The notes beneath the pieces were generated by a model, which worked only from the letters and a program-made list of their open reading frames with translations, was not told the DNA's origin and made no database searches. Below, piece by piece: positions 1 to 7,884 of a DNA stretch of 12,186 bases (the first letter of the stretch is position 1; each line of letters begins with the position of its first letter). A program made the translations under genes and the position numbers. The DNA lies in assembly GCA_030589965.1 (NCBI GenBank), contig JAUUZM010000051.1:1-12186 (forward strand), written 5' to 3'. Origin of the DNA: Bacteroides sp. (GTDB taxonomy: Bacteria > Bacteroidota > Bacteroidia > Bacteroidales > SM23-62).

Positions 1-126
1 AGTCACCACCACTTTGTCTCCAATGGAGGCATAGCGTTTGCCAGTTCCACCCAGGACCCGGATACATAGTACTTCCTTGGCTCCGCTGTTATCAGCTACT
101 GCACATCTACTCTCTTGTTGTATCAT
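1..126 (-). CDS. rplN: 50S ribosomal protein L14, N-terminal part (runs off left edge)
   Basis: The ATG at 126-124 opens a frame of 42 codons that stays open to the window edge. It begins MIQQESRCAVADNSGAKE and continues through VLCIRVLGGTGKRYASIGD, the highly conserved start of L14. L14 is a large-subunit protein at the subunit interface, where it binds 23S rRNA and forms an intersubunit bridge. The start lies only two bases after the rpsQ stop codon, so translation is probably coupled to it. The remaining two thirds of the protein lie outside the window. The frame is too short for a typical ORF cutoff but the family assignment is not in doubt. Confidence 0.96.
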   Translation of the reverse strand, partial: MIQQESRCAVADNSGAKEVLCIRVLGGTGKRYASIGDKVVVT

Positions 127-128
127 GA

Positions 129-386
129 TTACTTGGCTCTTTCAACGATTTCTACTAATCTCCAGTTCTTAGTCTTGCTAAGCGGCCTGGTTTCCGCAAT
201 CTTTACAGTATCCCCAATGTTGCAGGTGTTCTCCTGGTCATGGGCTACAAATTGAGAAGTTTTATTCACGAATTTCCCGTAAATAGGATGTTTTACCTTC
301 CTCTTTACTGCAACTACAATGGATTTTTCCATTTTGTTGCTGGTAACCACGCCAACACGTTCTCTTTTAAAATTTCTTTCTTCCAT
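129..386 (-). CDS. rpsQ: 30S ribosomal protein S17
   Basis: The 85-residue product is S17, an OB-fold primary binder of 16S rRNA needed early in 30S assembly. Visible family signatures are RVGVVTSNKMEKSIVVAV near the N-terminus, HPIYGKFV in the middle, and the GDTVKIAETRPLSKTKNWRL block (about residues 58-77), which is nearly invariant in S17. Length is normal. The gene starts six bases after the rpmC stop and ends two bases before rplN, placing it in the usual rplP-rpmC-rpsQ-rplN order of the S10 operon. No oddities are seen. Confidence 0.97.
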   Translation of the reverse strand: MEERNFKRERVGVVTSNKMEKSIVVAVKRKVKHPIYGKFVNKTSQFVAHDQENTCNIGDTVKIAETRPLSKTKNWRLVEIVERAK

Positions 387-392
387 TATTAG

Positions 393-608
393 TTAACTTT
401 TATCGGATTCTGTTTGGGCCGTCTTACTTCTTCGATTCAACTCTGTCATCATCCTGGCAACATTCCTCCTGGTCTCAACAATCTTATTTGGATTGTCAAG
501 TGGGGAAATGGCATGATTCAGTCTGAGTTTAGACAGGTAATCCTTTTCATTATCCAGGCGTTCCTGCAGTTCCTTATCCGATAATTCGAGTATCTCTGAA
601 CTTTTCAT
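393..608 (-). CDS. rpmC: 50S ribosomal protein L29
   Basis: The 71-residue, highly charged and largely helical protein matches L29: EILELSDKELQERL at the N-terminus, followed by the LSKLRLNHAISPLDNP and VETRRNVARMMTELNRR segments that form the two-helix hairpin. L29 sits by the polypeptide exit tunnel next to L23 and contributes to the docking site for chaperones and targeting factors. The last few residues (KTAQTESDKS) are a poorly conserved polar tail. The position between rplP and rpsQ supports the call. Confidence 0.95.
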   Translation of the reverse strand: MKSSEILELSDKELQERLDNEKDYLSKLRLNHAISPLDNPNKIVETRRNVARMMTELNRRSKTAQTESDKS

Positions 609-625
609 TTTGTTTCAGTATAACA

Positions 626-1054
626 TTAATTCTTCTCTTCCTCGTAATCATTCCTTACCATAAACTTGGTAGGAATTGGAAGTTTTTGTGCTCCCAGCCT
701 CAGTGCTTCCTTTGCAACTTCAAAAGTGACTCCTTCAATTTCGAAGAGGATTCTACCCGGGGTTATCGGTGCTACAAAACCCTCGGGGGCACCTTTTCCT
801 TTTCCCATTCTTACTTCTGCCGGCTTCTTGGTAATTGGCTTATCAGGAAAAATGCGGATCCATAATTGTCCTTCCCTTTTCATATGCCTGGTTACTGCCT
901 GCCTGCAAGCCTCTATCTGTCTACCGGTAATCCAACTGGATTCCAGGGCCTTGATGCCAAAGGTTCCGAATGCTAGCTGGTTCCCTCTTTGAGAGTTTCC
1001 CTTCATCCGGCCTTTCTGCCTTCTTCTGTATTTGGTCTTTTTCGGTTGTAACAT
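626..1054 (-). CDS. rplP: 50S ribosomal protein L16
   Basis: The 142-residue product is L16. It opens MLQPKKTKYRRRQKGRMKGN and contains the loop RMGKGKGAPEGFVAPITPGR (about residues 82-101), characteristic of the protein that lies near the peptidyl transferase centre and contacts the A-site tRNA elbow. Basic composition and length agree with the family. It is a late-assembling large-subunit protein. The gene starts 19 bases after the rpsC stop and is followed after 17 bases by rpmC, as in other S10 operons. The plus-strand frame over the same bases (666-992) is only its shadow. Confidence 0.97.
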   Translation of the reverse strand: MLQPKKTKYRRRQKGRMKGNSQRGNQLAFGTFGIKALESSWITGRQIEACRQAVTRHMKREGQLWIRIFPDKPITKKPAEVRMGKGKGAPEGFVAPITPGRILFEIEGVTFEVAKEALRLGAQKLPIPTKFMVRNDYEEEKN

Positions 1055-1073
1055 CCTCTGATCGGTTTACTTG

Positions 1074-1778
1074 TTATTTCCTTCTTTTACTCTTAAAGCC
1101 ACCGGATTTGGGCTTGGCATTCTTCACACCAATATTGGGAGCAAGATCTCTTTTCCCATATACTTCTCCGTTGCAAATCCATACCTTGATACCAACGACA
1201 CCAACCTTTGTATGAGCTTCACATAAAGCATAATCAATATCTGCCCTGAGTGTATGCAAAGGAATACGTCCCTCCTTATAAAGTTCTGTCCTTGCCATTT
1301 CTGCACCACCAAGCCGACCGCTGATCAATACCTTGACGCCTTCGGCTCCCATTCTCATGGTTGAAGCGATAGCCATTTTAATGGCCCGGCGAAAAGATAT
1401 CTTTCCTTCTACTTGCCTGGCTATATTATTTGCAACGATGGTTGCATCGAGTTCCGGTCTCTTTACTTCGAAGATATTTATCTGAACCTCCTTTTGGGTG
1501 ATTCTCTTCAATTCTTCCTTCAGCTTATCAACTTCCTGTCCGCCTTTTCCAATAATGATACCGGGCCTTGCTGTATTTACAGTAACGGTTATCAGTTTCA
1601 GGGTTCTCTCAATGATAATCTTAGATATACTTGCCTTGGCAAGTCTGGCGTTAAGGTATTCACGGATCCTGAAATCTTCCACCAGCTTGGTAGAATAATC
1701 ATTCCCCCCGTACCAGTTAGAATCCCATCCTTTGATGATTCCCAGACGATTTGCTATCGGATTTACTTTTTGTCCCAT
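1074..1778 (-). CDS. rpsC: 30S ribosomal protein S3
   Basis: The 234-residue S3 begins MGQKVNPIANRLGIIKGWDSN. It carries the type II KH domain with its RNA-binding GIIIGKGG loop at residues 73-80. The C-terminal S3 domain shows RRAIKMAIASTMRMGAEGVK and the GRIPLHTLRADIDY segment. S3 lies at the mRNA entry channel and with S4 and S5 contributes to mRNA unwinding. The C-terminus is the lysine-rich tail KPKSGGFKSKRRK. The start is eight bases past the rplV stop; no other initiation codon fits the family N-terminus. Confidence 0.97.
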   Translation of the reverse strand: MGQKVNPIANRLGIIKGWDSNWYGGNDYSTKLVEDFRIREYLNARLAKASISKIIIERTLKLITVTVNTARPGIIIGKGGQEVDKLKEELKRITQKEVQINIFEVKRPELDATIVANNIARQVEGKISFRRAIKMAIASTMRMGAEGVKVLISGRLGGAEMARTELYKEGRIPLHTLRADIDYALCEAHTKVGVVGIKVWICNGEVYGKRDLAPNIGVKNAKPKSGGFKSKRRK

Positions 1779-1786
1779 CTGTATCT

Positions 1787-2194
1787 TTATGATTCGATTT
1801 TATTAACACTATCAAGTACCACCGTCACATGGTTGGATCTTTTCCTGACCCTGTAAGCTCTACCCTGAGGTGCAGTCTGAAGCCTTTTCAGCATCCTTCC
1901 GCTATCTACAAATACCTCCTTGACAAAAAGGTGACTGTCTTCAATTCTGACTCCTTCGTTCTTCACCTGCCAGTTTGCTATGGCTGAAAGAACCAGTTTC
2001 TCAAGTCTGTTTGAAGCTTCTTTCTGGCTGAACTTCAGTATATCAAGTGCCTTATTCACTTCTTCTCCCCGAACCAGGTCTGCTACCAGTCGCATTTTCC
2101 TTGGACTGGTGGGACAGTTCTTCAAGATGGCGTAGAACCGGGTCTTGTTCTCTTCCTTTCTCTGGTTTGCTGTTTCTCTTTTTCTGACTCCCAT
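1787..2194 (-). CDS. rplV: 50S ribosomal protein L22
   Basis: The 135-residue product has the L22 core: SPRKMRLVADLVRG (about residues 30-43), then the helix with ANRLEKLVLSAIANW-type sequence. The extended beta-hairpin SGRMLKRLQTAPQGRAYRVRKRSNHVTVVL lines the nascent peptide exit tunnel and is a known site of macrolide-resistance changes. The protein has about 20 extra charged N-terminal residues (MGVRKRETANQRKEENKTRF) relative to short versions such as that of E. coli. I believe this is common in Bacteroidota. The gap from rpsS (33 bases) is the largest inside the operon. Confidence 0.96.
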   Translation of the reverse strand: MGVRKRETANQRKEENKTRFYAILKNCPTSPRKMRLVADLVRGEEVNKALDILKFSQKEASNRLEKLVLSAIANWQVKNEGVRIEDSHLFVKEVFVDSGRMLKRLQTAPQGRAYRVRKRSNHVTVVLDSVNKIES

Positions 2195-2227
2195 GGTCTT
2201 CTAAATTTTTAAAATCCTATATATAAT

Positions 2228-2494
2228 TTACCGGGCCTTGCCACCGTGTCCCCTGAATATCCTTGTCGGGGCAAATTCACCAAGCTTATGACCAACCATG
2301 TTTTCTGTAATGTAAACCGGGATAAACTTGTTGCCATTATGAACGGCAATGGTGTGTCCCACAAAATCAGGAGAAATCACTGACCTTCTTGACCAGGTCT
2401 TGATGACAGATTTCTTTCCTGAATCATTCATATCGCTAACCCGCTTCTCCAGCTTGAAATCAATAAATGGTCCTTTTTTTAATGAACGGCTCAT
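2228..2494 (-). CDS. rpsS: 30S ribosomal protein S19
   Basis: This 88-residue S19 starts MSRSLKKGPFIDFKLEKRV, has the conserved IKTWSRRSVISPDFVGHTIAVHNG centre, and ends with the HKLGEFAPTRIFRGHGGKAR block. S19 sits in the 30S head, binds 16S rRNA with S13, and makes intersubunit bridges to the 50S. Length is typical. It follows rplB after 12 bases. Nothing unusual is seen. Confidence 0.97.
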   Translation of the reverse strand: MSRSLKKGPFIDFKLEKRVSDMNDSGKKSVIKTWSRRSVISPDFVGHTIAVHNGNKFIPVYITENMVGHKLGEFAPTRIFRGHGGKAR

Positions 2495-2506
2495 TCTCTA
2501 TCAGAT

Positions 2507-3334
2507 TTATTTCGTTTTCCTTTTTTCTACTATATACTTGTTGGAGTGCTTCTTCTTTGACCTGGTTTTAAAACCTTTGGCCAGCAATCCTGTCCTTGAT
2601 CTTGGGTGTCCTCCGGAAGCTCTTCCTTCACCACCACCCATTGGATGATCTACCGGGTTCATGGCTACACCACGTGTTCTCGGCCTGCGGCCCTTCCAGC
2701 GGCTCCTTCCGGCCTTACCTGATTTCTCCAGGCCATGATCCGGGTTGGAAACTGTCCCAACAGTAGCCTTACAGGTCGTCAGAATCATTCTTGATTCACC
2801 TGAAGGTAGCTTGATGATGGCATATTTACCATCCCTGGAAGTCAGCTGAGCATAAGAACCTGCGCTGCGCGCAAGAGCTGCTCCCTGTCCGGGATGTAAC
2901 TCAATATTATGAACCATCGTACCCAGAGGAAGATCTGAAAGTGGCATTGCATTTCCAACTTCAGGGGTGGCAGTCTTTCCGGACATAATTTTTTGTCCAA
3001 CTTTCAACCCGTTGGGAGCAATGATGTACCTCTTCTCTCCGTCTTCATAAGCGACAAGTGCAATTCTAGCGGAGCGATTCGGATCGTATTCAATACTTTT
3101 TACGTTTGCTGACATTCCATCCTTTTCACGCTTGAAATCAATCATCCGGTATCTTTTCTTATGACCGCCACCCATATAGCGCATGGTCATCTTACCTGTG
3201 TCGTTCCTTCCACCGGAGCGTTTCTTTGAGCTAATCAGTGATTTCTCAGGTCTGTCCTTTGTGATCTCATCAAAAGTACTGATCACTTTCTGTCTCTGGC
3301 CTGGTGTGACAGGCTTAAATTTTCTTACCGCCAT
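2507..3334 (-). CDS. rplB: 50S ribosomal protein L2
   Basis: The 275-residue L2 is read from the ATG at 3334-3332 (MAVRKFKPVTPGQRQ). The open frame extends 15 codons further upstream, but those residues overlap the end of rplW and do not match the L2 N-terminus, so the internal start was chosen. It shows the GGRNDTGKMTMRYMGGGHKK segment (about 41-60), the OB/SH3-like RNA-binding core, and the NPVDHPMGGGEGR motif with His230, equivalent to the conserved histidine near the peptidyl transferase centre. The tail is lysine-rich. L2 is essential for subunit association and peptidyl transfer. Confidence 0.97.
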   Translation of the reverse strand: MAVRKFKPVTPGQRQKVISTFDEITKDRPEKSLISSKKRSGGRNDTGKMTMRYMGGGHKKRYRMIDFKREKDGMSANVKSIEYDPNRSARIALVAYEDGEKRYIIAPNGLKVGQKIMSGKTATPEVGNAMPLSDLPLGTMVHNIELHPGQGAALARSAGSYAQLTSRDGKYAIIKLPSGESRMILTTCKATVGTVSNPDHGLEKSGKAGRSRWKGRRPRTRGVAMNPVDHPMGGGEGRASGGHPRSRTGLLAKGFKTRSKKKHSNKYIVEKRKTK

Positions 3335-3338
3335 AGCT

Positions 3339-3629
3339 CTAAATATTGCTGTAGAAGTCGATGGTCTCACCCTCTGCAAGGGTAATGATCGCTTTCTTGA
3401 ATGATTTTGTTTTACCTGTGATTACACCGGATTTCGTAAATCGGGATTTCACTTTGCCTCCGTATCTCATGGTGTTAACCGACTCAACAGAAACACTGTA
3501 CATCTTCTCAACTGCGTGCTTGATCTGAATCTTGTTGGCATCCTTATGTACAAGGAAACCATATCGGTTCAGGTCTTCCCCCTGTCCGGTCATCTTTTCC
3601 GTTACAATTGGCTTTATTAAAATATCCAT
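3339..3629 (-). CDS. rplW: 50S ribosomal protein L23
   Basis: The 96-residue protein is L23. It begins MDILIKPIVTEKMTGQ, continues with YGFLVHKDANKIQIKHAVEKMYSV, and has the VNTMRYGGKVKSR loop followed by KKAIITLAEGETIDF. L23 lies at the exit of the nascent-chain tunnel and is the main docking site for trigger factor and SRP. The gene is 15 bases downstream of rplD and ends in a TAG four bases before the rplB start, so reinitiation or coupling is likely. Order L3-L4-L23-L2 is universal for this operon. Confidence 0.96.
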   Translation of the reverse strand: MDILIKPIVTEKMTGQGEDLNRYGFLVHKDANKIQIKHAVEKMYSVSVESVNTMRYGGKVKSRFTKSGVITGKTKSFKKAIITLAEGETIDFYSNI

Positions 3630-3644
3630 GTCCTTATTACTATT

Positions 3645-4271
3645 TTAAGATGCACTCGTCTGGAGAGCATTCAGTGAGCTTTCGAGAAATACCACAACAG
3701 ATGCATTCATAATGTCATAGGTATTCAGTTCGGAAACTGAAATCACTTTTGATTTTTCCAGATTACGAGACGATAACAATATATTTTTATTCGGTTCTGT
3801 CAGTACAAGCAGTGATTTCTTCTCGTTGATATTCAGGTTTTTCCTGATTTCAAACATCTCCTTGGTTTTTGGAGTCTCCATGGAGAAATCCTCAAGCACC
3901 AGGATTCCCTTATCCTTAGCCTTGTATGAGAGGGCAGAAAGGCGAGCAAGCTGCTTCACCTTTTTATTAAGTTTAAAGGAATAGCTTCTGGGCCGGGGAC
4001 CGAAAGTACGGCCTCCACCTCTGAAGATGGGAGATTTGATACTACCCGCACGGGCGGTACCTGTTCCTTTTTGTCTCTTGATCTTGCGGGTACTCCCTGT
4101 GATCTCAGCACGCTCCTTTGTTTTGGATGTTCCCTGACGCTTGTTTGCCAGTTGTTGTTTTACATCCAGGTAGATAGCGTGATCATTGGGTTCCACTCCA
4201 AAAATATCCTTATTAAGATCAACTTTCTTACCGGTGTCCTCACCAGCTGTATTTAACACTGATATCTTCAT
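3645..4271 (-). CDS. rplD: 50S ribosomal protein L4
   Basis: The 208-residue L4 shows the long loop KRQKGTGTARAGSIKSPIFR with the following GGGRTFGPRPRSY, which reaches the exit tunnel and is a macrolide-related site. A conserved C-terminal globular part follows (SALSYKAKDKGILVLEDF; SVSELNTYDIMNASVVVF). In gamma-proteobacteria L4 autoregulates the S10 operon; no leader of that type is visible here. The ATG overlaps the rplC stop as TAATG (4273-4269), so L3 and L4 translation is probably coupled. Length is normal. Confidence 0.96.
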   Translation of the reverse strand: MKISVLNTAGEDTGKKVDLNKDIFGVEPNDHAIYLDVKQQLANKRQGTSKTKERAEITGSTRKIKRQKGTGTARAGSIKSPIFRGGGRTFGPRPRSYSFKLNKKVKQLARLSALSYKAKDKGILVLEDFSMETPKTKEMFEIRKNLNINEKKSLLVLTEPNKNILLSSRNLEKSKVISVSELNTYDIMNASVVVFLESSLNALQTSAS

Positions 4272-4888
4272 TACTTCTCGATAATTAAATATGAACCATT
4301 GGCACCGGGAACAGATCCCTTTAAAAGAAGAAGATTCTCTCCAGGAATAATCTTAACCACACGGAGGTTGATGACCTTTACCTTGTCTCCACCCATTCTA
4401 CCGCCCATTTTCATTCCCTTAAAAACACGGGAAGGATGAGAACTTGCACCCAGTGAACCTGGAGCCCGCATCCGGTTATGCTGTCCGTGAGTTGCATCGT
4501 TTACTCCTGCAAACCCATGTCTTTTTACAACTCCCTGAAATCCTTTTCCTTTTGAGACCCCGGATACATCAAGCCAGGTGTCATCATTGAAATACTCAAC
4601 GCTTATAACATCTCCCGGTTTCCAATCCTTTACAAATCCCTTCAATTCAATGATCTTTTTCTTGGGAGTGGTTTTTGCCTTTTTAAAGTGCCCCAACATA
4701 GCATTCGAAGTATGCTTCTCCTTCTTTTCATCGTATGACAGCTGAATCGCGTTATACCCATCATGATCAATGGTTTTGATCTGGGTAACCACGTTCGGCT
4801 TTACTTCAATAACTGTGCAGGGAACATTCTTCCCTTCATCATTAAAGACTGAGGTCATACCAACCTTTTTACCTACTAAACCTGGCAT
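4271..4888 (-). CDS. rplC: 50S ribosomal protein L3
   Basis: The 205-residue L3 begins MPGLVGKKVGMTSVFNDEG. It contains the internal loop region KGKGFQGVVKRHGF followed by THGQHNRMRAPGSLGASSHP and the KGMKMGGRMGG segment, all characteristic of L3, which starts 50S assembly and reaches toward the peptidyl transferase centre. The GSLGASS stretch lacks the glutamine methylated in E. coli L3; as I recall this is common outside gamma-proteobacteria. The gene follows rpsJ by 20 A/T-rich bases with no Shine-Dalgarno sequence, and its stop overlaps the rplD start. Confidence 0.97.
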   Translation of the reverse strand: MPGLVGKKVGMTSVFNDEGKNVPCTVIEVKPNVVTQIKTIDHDGYNAIQLSYDEKKEKHTSNAMLGHFKKAKTTPKKKIIELKGFVKDWKPGDVISVEYFNDDTWLDVSGVSKGKGFQGVVKRHGFAGVNDATHGQHNRMRAPGSLGASSHPSRVFKGMKMGGRMGGDKVKVINLRVVKIIPGENLLLLKGSVPGANGSYLIIEK

Positions 4889-4908
4889 CTTATTCTACTT
4901 ATTAAATA

Positions 4909-5214
4909 TTATACTTTGATTTCAACTTCTACACCGCTTGGCAGTTCCAGCTTCATCAGTGCATCGATGGTTTTTGGTGTGGAACTGTAAATATCAAGCA
5001 GTCTCTTGTAAGAACTCAGTTGATATTGCTCTCTTGATTTCTTATTTACAAAAGTTGACCGCAATACAGTAAAAATCCTTTTGTGGGTAGGAAGCGGAAT
5101 AGGACCACTTACGACTGCCCCGGTAGATTTTACCGTTTTTACGATCTTTTCAGCTGATTTATCAACCAGATTATGATCGTACGATTTCAGCTTAATTCTA
5201 ATCTTTTGACTCAT
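4909..5214 (-). CDS. rpsJ: 30S ribosomal protein S10 (NusE)
   Basis: This 101-residue S10 contains MSQKIRIKLKSYDHNLVDKS, the GPIPLPTHKRIFTVLRS strand, and the loop STFVNKKSREQY followed by the C-terminal KTIDALMKLELPSGVEVEI. S10 is part of the 30S head and also acts as NusE in transcription antitermination and NusG coupling. The loop reads STFVNKK rather than the SPHVNK of E. coli; from memory this is the form found in Bacteroidia. The gene comes directly after fusA, 30 bases away, with no tuf between them, so the str and S10 operons are fused here. Confidence 0.97.
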   Translation of the reverse strand: MSQKIRIKLKSYDHNLVDKSAEKIVKTVKSTGAVVSGPIPLPTHKRIFTVLRSTFVNKKSREQYQLSSYKRLLDIYSSTPKTIDALMKLELPSGVEVEIKV

Positions 5215-5244
5215 CTATTAATAATTATATCTATTCAATTTCTA

Positions 5245-7353
5245 CTACGCGAACAATGATTTTCCCTGTATCTTTTCAAGCAGGTCTTTTGCAATATTTC
5301 CGGGAACCTCCTCATAATGTGAAAATTCCATGGTGGATGTGGCTCGTCCGGAAGACAGTGTTCTCAAAACAGTAACATATCCGAACTTCTCTGCCAGAGG
5401 AACCTTTGCCTTAATAACCCTGGCACCAGCCCTTGACTCCATCCCTTCTACCTGTCCCCTTCTCTTGTTGAAATCAGAGATAATATCTCCCATATAATCC
5501 TCAGGTGTAACCACCTCAGCCGCCATAATGGGTTCCATTAATACCGGTCTTGCGATTTTGGCAGCATTCCTGAAACCTATCTTTGCAGCCATCTCGAAGG
5601 CAAGCTGGTCGGAATCGACAGCATGGGATGAACCATCCTTCAAAGTAATTTTCAGACCGGTAAGAGGATATCCTGCAAGCGGACCACTCTTCATGGCTTC
5701 CTTGAATCCTTTTTCAACGGATGGTATGAATTCCCTGGGTACACGACCGCCCTTCACTTCATCAATAAACTGCAATTCCCCGCTACCATCATCTCCAGGC
5801 TCCATAATAAATTCAATATCTGCAAATTTTCCACGCCCCCCGGTTTGTTTCTTAAATACTTCCCGGTGTTCTATCTTCTTGGTGATGGCTTCTTTATAAT
5901 TAACCTGTGGTACACCCTGGTTACATTCTACCTTGAATTCTCTCTTCAGTCTATCAACAAGGATTTCAAGGTGAAGTTCCCCCATTCCACTGATGACGGT
6001 CTGTCCCGTTTCATCATTAACATTTACCCGGAATGTAGGATCTTCCTCAGTAAGTTTACCCAGGGCCATGCCAAGTTTTTCAATGTCATCCTGAGTTTTT
6101 GGCTCTACGGCAATACTGATTACGGGATCCGGGAAATCCATAGTCTCGAGGGCAATGGGTTTCTTCGGATCACAAACTGTATCACCTGTTCTTACATCTT
6201 TCAGTCCAACTGCACCACAAATATCTCCTGCTTCAATCAGCTCTTTAGGATTCTGTTTATTTGCATGCATCTGGTAGAGGCGATTAATTCTTTCCTTTTT
6301 GGTGGTCCTTGAGTTCAGTACCTGGTCTCCTGCATTGAGAACACCTGAATAAACTCTCAGAAAAGCCAGCCTTCCAACGAATGGGTCAGTGGCAATCTTG
6401 AATACCAATGCAGCAAAAGGTTCCTCTGGATCAGGCAATCTCTCTTCTTCCTTATCCGTATATGAATTAATGCCGACAACTCCTCCTTTTTCAATTGGAT
6501 TCGGCAATAATGCCACAACGGCATCCAGAAGACGTTGTATTCCCTTGTTCTTAAATGAAGCTCCTGCAAGAACAGGAACGATCTTTAGATCTAGAACTGC
6601 CTTTCGGGTAACCTCCATAAACTCATCCACCGTGATGGAATCCCTGTCCTCAAAGTACCTTTCCAGAAGATCATCATCCTGCTCACAAACTGCCTCAACT
6701 AATTTCTCTCTCCACTTCTCGGTCTCCTCGATCAGATCCTCAGGGATTTCTGTGTACTCGTATTTCATCCCCATGGTTTCGTCCTCAACCCATACAATTG
6801 CCTTTCTTTCGATCAGGTCAATAATGCCTCTGAAATTATCCTCTGAGCCAATGGGTATCTGAAGTGGTACGGGACGTGAACCTAACTTATCTTCAATGTC
6901 TTGAACTACACGAAAAAAATCCGCTCCAACACGGTCCATTTTATTCACAAAAGCAAGTCTGGGTACCTTATATTTATCGGCCTGTCTCCAGACGGTTTCA
7001 GATTGAGGTTCAACCCCTCCAACCGCACAAAAAACAGCTACCGTTCCATCAAGTACTCTCAGAGAACGTTCTACCTCAACGGTAAAATCAACATGTCCTG
7101 GAGTGTCGATGATATTAATCTTATAATCCTGGTCATGATAGTTCCAAAAAGAAGTTGTAGCTGCGGAAGTAATGGTTATACCCCTCTCCTTCTCCTGCAC
7201 CATCCAGTCCATTGTCGCAGCACCATCATGAACCTCACCGATCCGATGGGTCAATCCAGTGTAGAAAAGGATTCTCTCCGTCGTCGTGGTCTTTCCGGCA
7301 TCTATGTGGGCCATAATGCCGATGTTCCTTGTATATTTCAGGTCTGTATTCAT
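5245..7353 (-). CDS. fusA: Elongation factor G (canonical translocase)
   Basis: The 702-residue EF-G drives GTP-dependent ribosomal translocation and, with RRF, ribosome recycling. All GTPase motifs are intact: P-loop AHIDAGKT (15-22), switch I RGIT (57-60, with the Mg-coordinating Thr60), DTPGH (83-87, with the catalytic His87), NKMD (137-140) and GAS (264-266). Domains II-V follow; domain III has SGMGELHLEI and the domain IV tip has HAVDSD with His577, equivalent to the translocation histidine of E. coli EF-G. The C-terminus is DLLEKIQGKSLFA. It lies 32 bases after rpsG in the str part of the operon. It contrasts with the divergent paralogue at 8584-10737. Confidence 0.98.
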   Translation of the reverse strand: MNTDLKYTRNIGIMAHIDAGKTTTTERILFYTGLTHRIGEVHDGAATMDWMVQEKERGITITSAATTSFWNYHDQDYKINIIDTPGHVDFTVEVERSLRVLDGTVAVFCAVGGVEPQSETVWRQADKYKVPRLAFVNKMDRVGADFFRVVQDIEDKLGSRPVPLQIPIGSEDNFRGIIDLIERKAIVWVEDETMGMKYEYTEIPEDLIEETEKWREKLVEAVCEQDDDLLERYFEDRDSITVDEFMEVTRKAVLDLKIVPVLAGASFKNKGIQRLLDAVVALLPNPIEKGGVVGINSYTDKEEERLPDPEEPFAALVFKIATDPFVGRLAFLRVYSGVLNAGDQVLNSRTTKKERINRLYQMHANKQNPKELIEAGDICGAVGLKDVRTGDTVCDPKKPIALETMDFPDPVISIAVEPKTQDDIEKLGMALGKLTEEDPTFRVNVNDETGQTVISGMGELHLEILVDRLKREFKVECNQGVPQVNYKEAITKKIEHREVFKKQTGGRGKFADIEFIMEPGDDGSGELQFIDEVKGGRVPREFIPSVEKGFKEAMKSGPLAGYPLTGLKITLKDGSSHAVDSDQLAFEMAAKIGFRNAAKIARPVLMEPIMAAEVVTPEDYMGDIISDFNKRRGQVEGMESRAGARVIKAKVPLAEKFGYVTVLRTLSSGRATSTMEFSHYEEVPGNIAKDLLEKIQGKSLFA

Positions 7354-7385
7354 GTACTAGCTGCAATCCTCTCAAATGCTCTGTA

Positions 7386-7862
7386 TTAAATTCTAAAATG
7401 GGCGAAAGCCTTATTGGCATCTGCCATGCGGTGCATATCTTCCTTACGCTTGAATGCTCCACCTTCCAGGTTATAAGCACCGACAATCTCTGCTGCCAGT
7501 TTATCGCTCATTGACCTTCCGGAACGTGTTCTTGAAAAGCTGATCATATTCTTCATAGCAAGAGATACTTTTCTTTCCTGTCTAACCTCTATGGGGACCT
7601 GGAAAGTAGCACCACCAACCCGGCGGCTTTTTACTTCTACCTGCGGGGTGATGTTGCTGAGTGCCTGTTTCCATACATCCAGCGCTGATTTATCATCATC
7701 TTTTACTCTCTCCGCAACAATATCCAGGGCATCATAAAAGATCCCATAGGCAATACTCTTTTTCCCGGAGTACATCATGTTGTTTACAAACTGGGTCACC
7801 ATTATGTCCCTATATTTGGGATCGGGTAATAAGATCCGTTTTTTTGGTCTGCCTTTTCTCAT
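7386..7862 (-). CDS. rpsG: 30S ribosomal protein S7
   Basis: The 158-residue S7 is read from the ATG at 7862-7860 (MRKGRPKKRILLPDPKY). The frame is open for another 33 codons upstream, but these would overlap rpsL and have no S7-like content. Signatures are YRDIMVTQFVNNMMYSGKKS, VEVKSRRVGGATFQVPIEV in the middle, and the C-terminal KEDMHRMADANKAFAHFRI. S7 nucleates assembly of the 30S head and contacts E-site tRNA. The 22-base rpsL-rpsG gap is almost pure A/T, with no Shine-Dalgarno sequence and too little room for the long S7-binding intercistronic structure known in E. coli. Confidence 0.97.
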   Translation of the reverse strand: MRKGRPKKRILLPDPKYRDIMVTQFVNNMMYSGKKSIAYGIFYDALDIVAERVKDDDKSALDVWKQALSNITPQVEVKSRRVGGATFQVPIEVRQERKVSLAMKNMISFSRTRSGRSMSDKLAAEIVGAYNLEGGAFKRKEDMHRMADANKAFAHFRI

Positions 7863-7866
7863 TATA

Positions 7867-7882
7867 TATATAATATTATATA
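7867..7882. repeat. A/T-only perfect palindrome between rpsL and rpsG
   Basis: TATATAATATTATATA is a perfect 16-base palindrome filling most of the 22-base gap before the rpsG start. It is composed only of A and T, so any hairpin in mRNA would be weak. The likelier role is to keep the rpsG initiation region unstructured and A/U-rich, as expected for Bacteroidota genes that do not use Shine-Dalgarno pairing. A regulatory role is only inference. Confidence 0.5.
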
Positions 7883-7884
7883 GT

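Noticed and set aside
3335..3379. Upstream extension of the rplB frame by 15 codons.
   Set aside because: It overlaps the end of rplW and does not match L2; MAVRKFKP at 3334 is the conserved start.
5215..5244. Apparent loss of tuf between fusA and rpsJ.
   Set aside because: This is the usual arrangement in Bacteroidota, where tuf lies elsewhere; the 30-base gap shows no remnant.
6389..7389. Long plus-strand open frames opposite fusA (for example 6389-6862 and 6901-7389).
   Set aside because: They are antisense shadows of a strongly conserved gene, with no family resemblance and no promoter.
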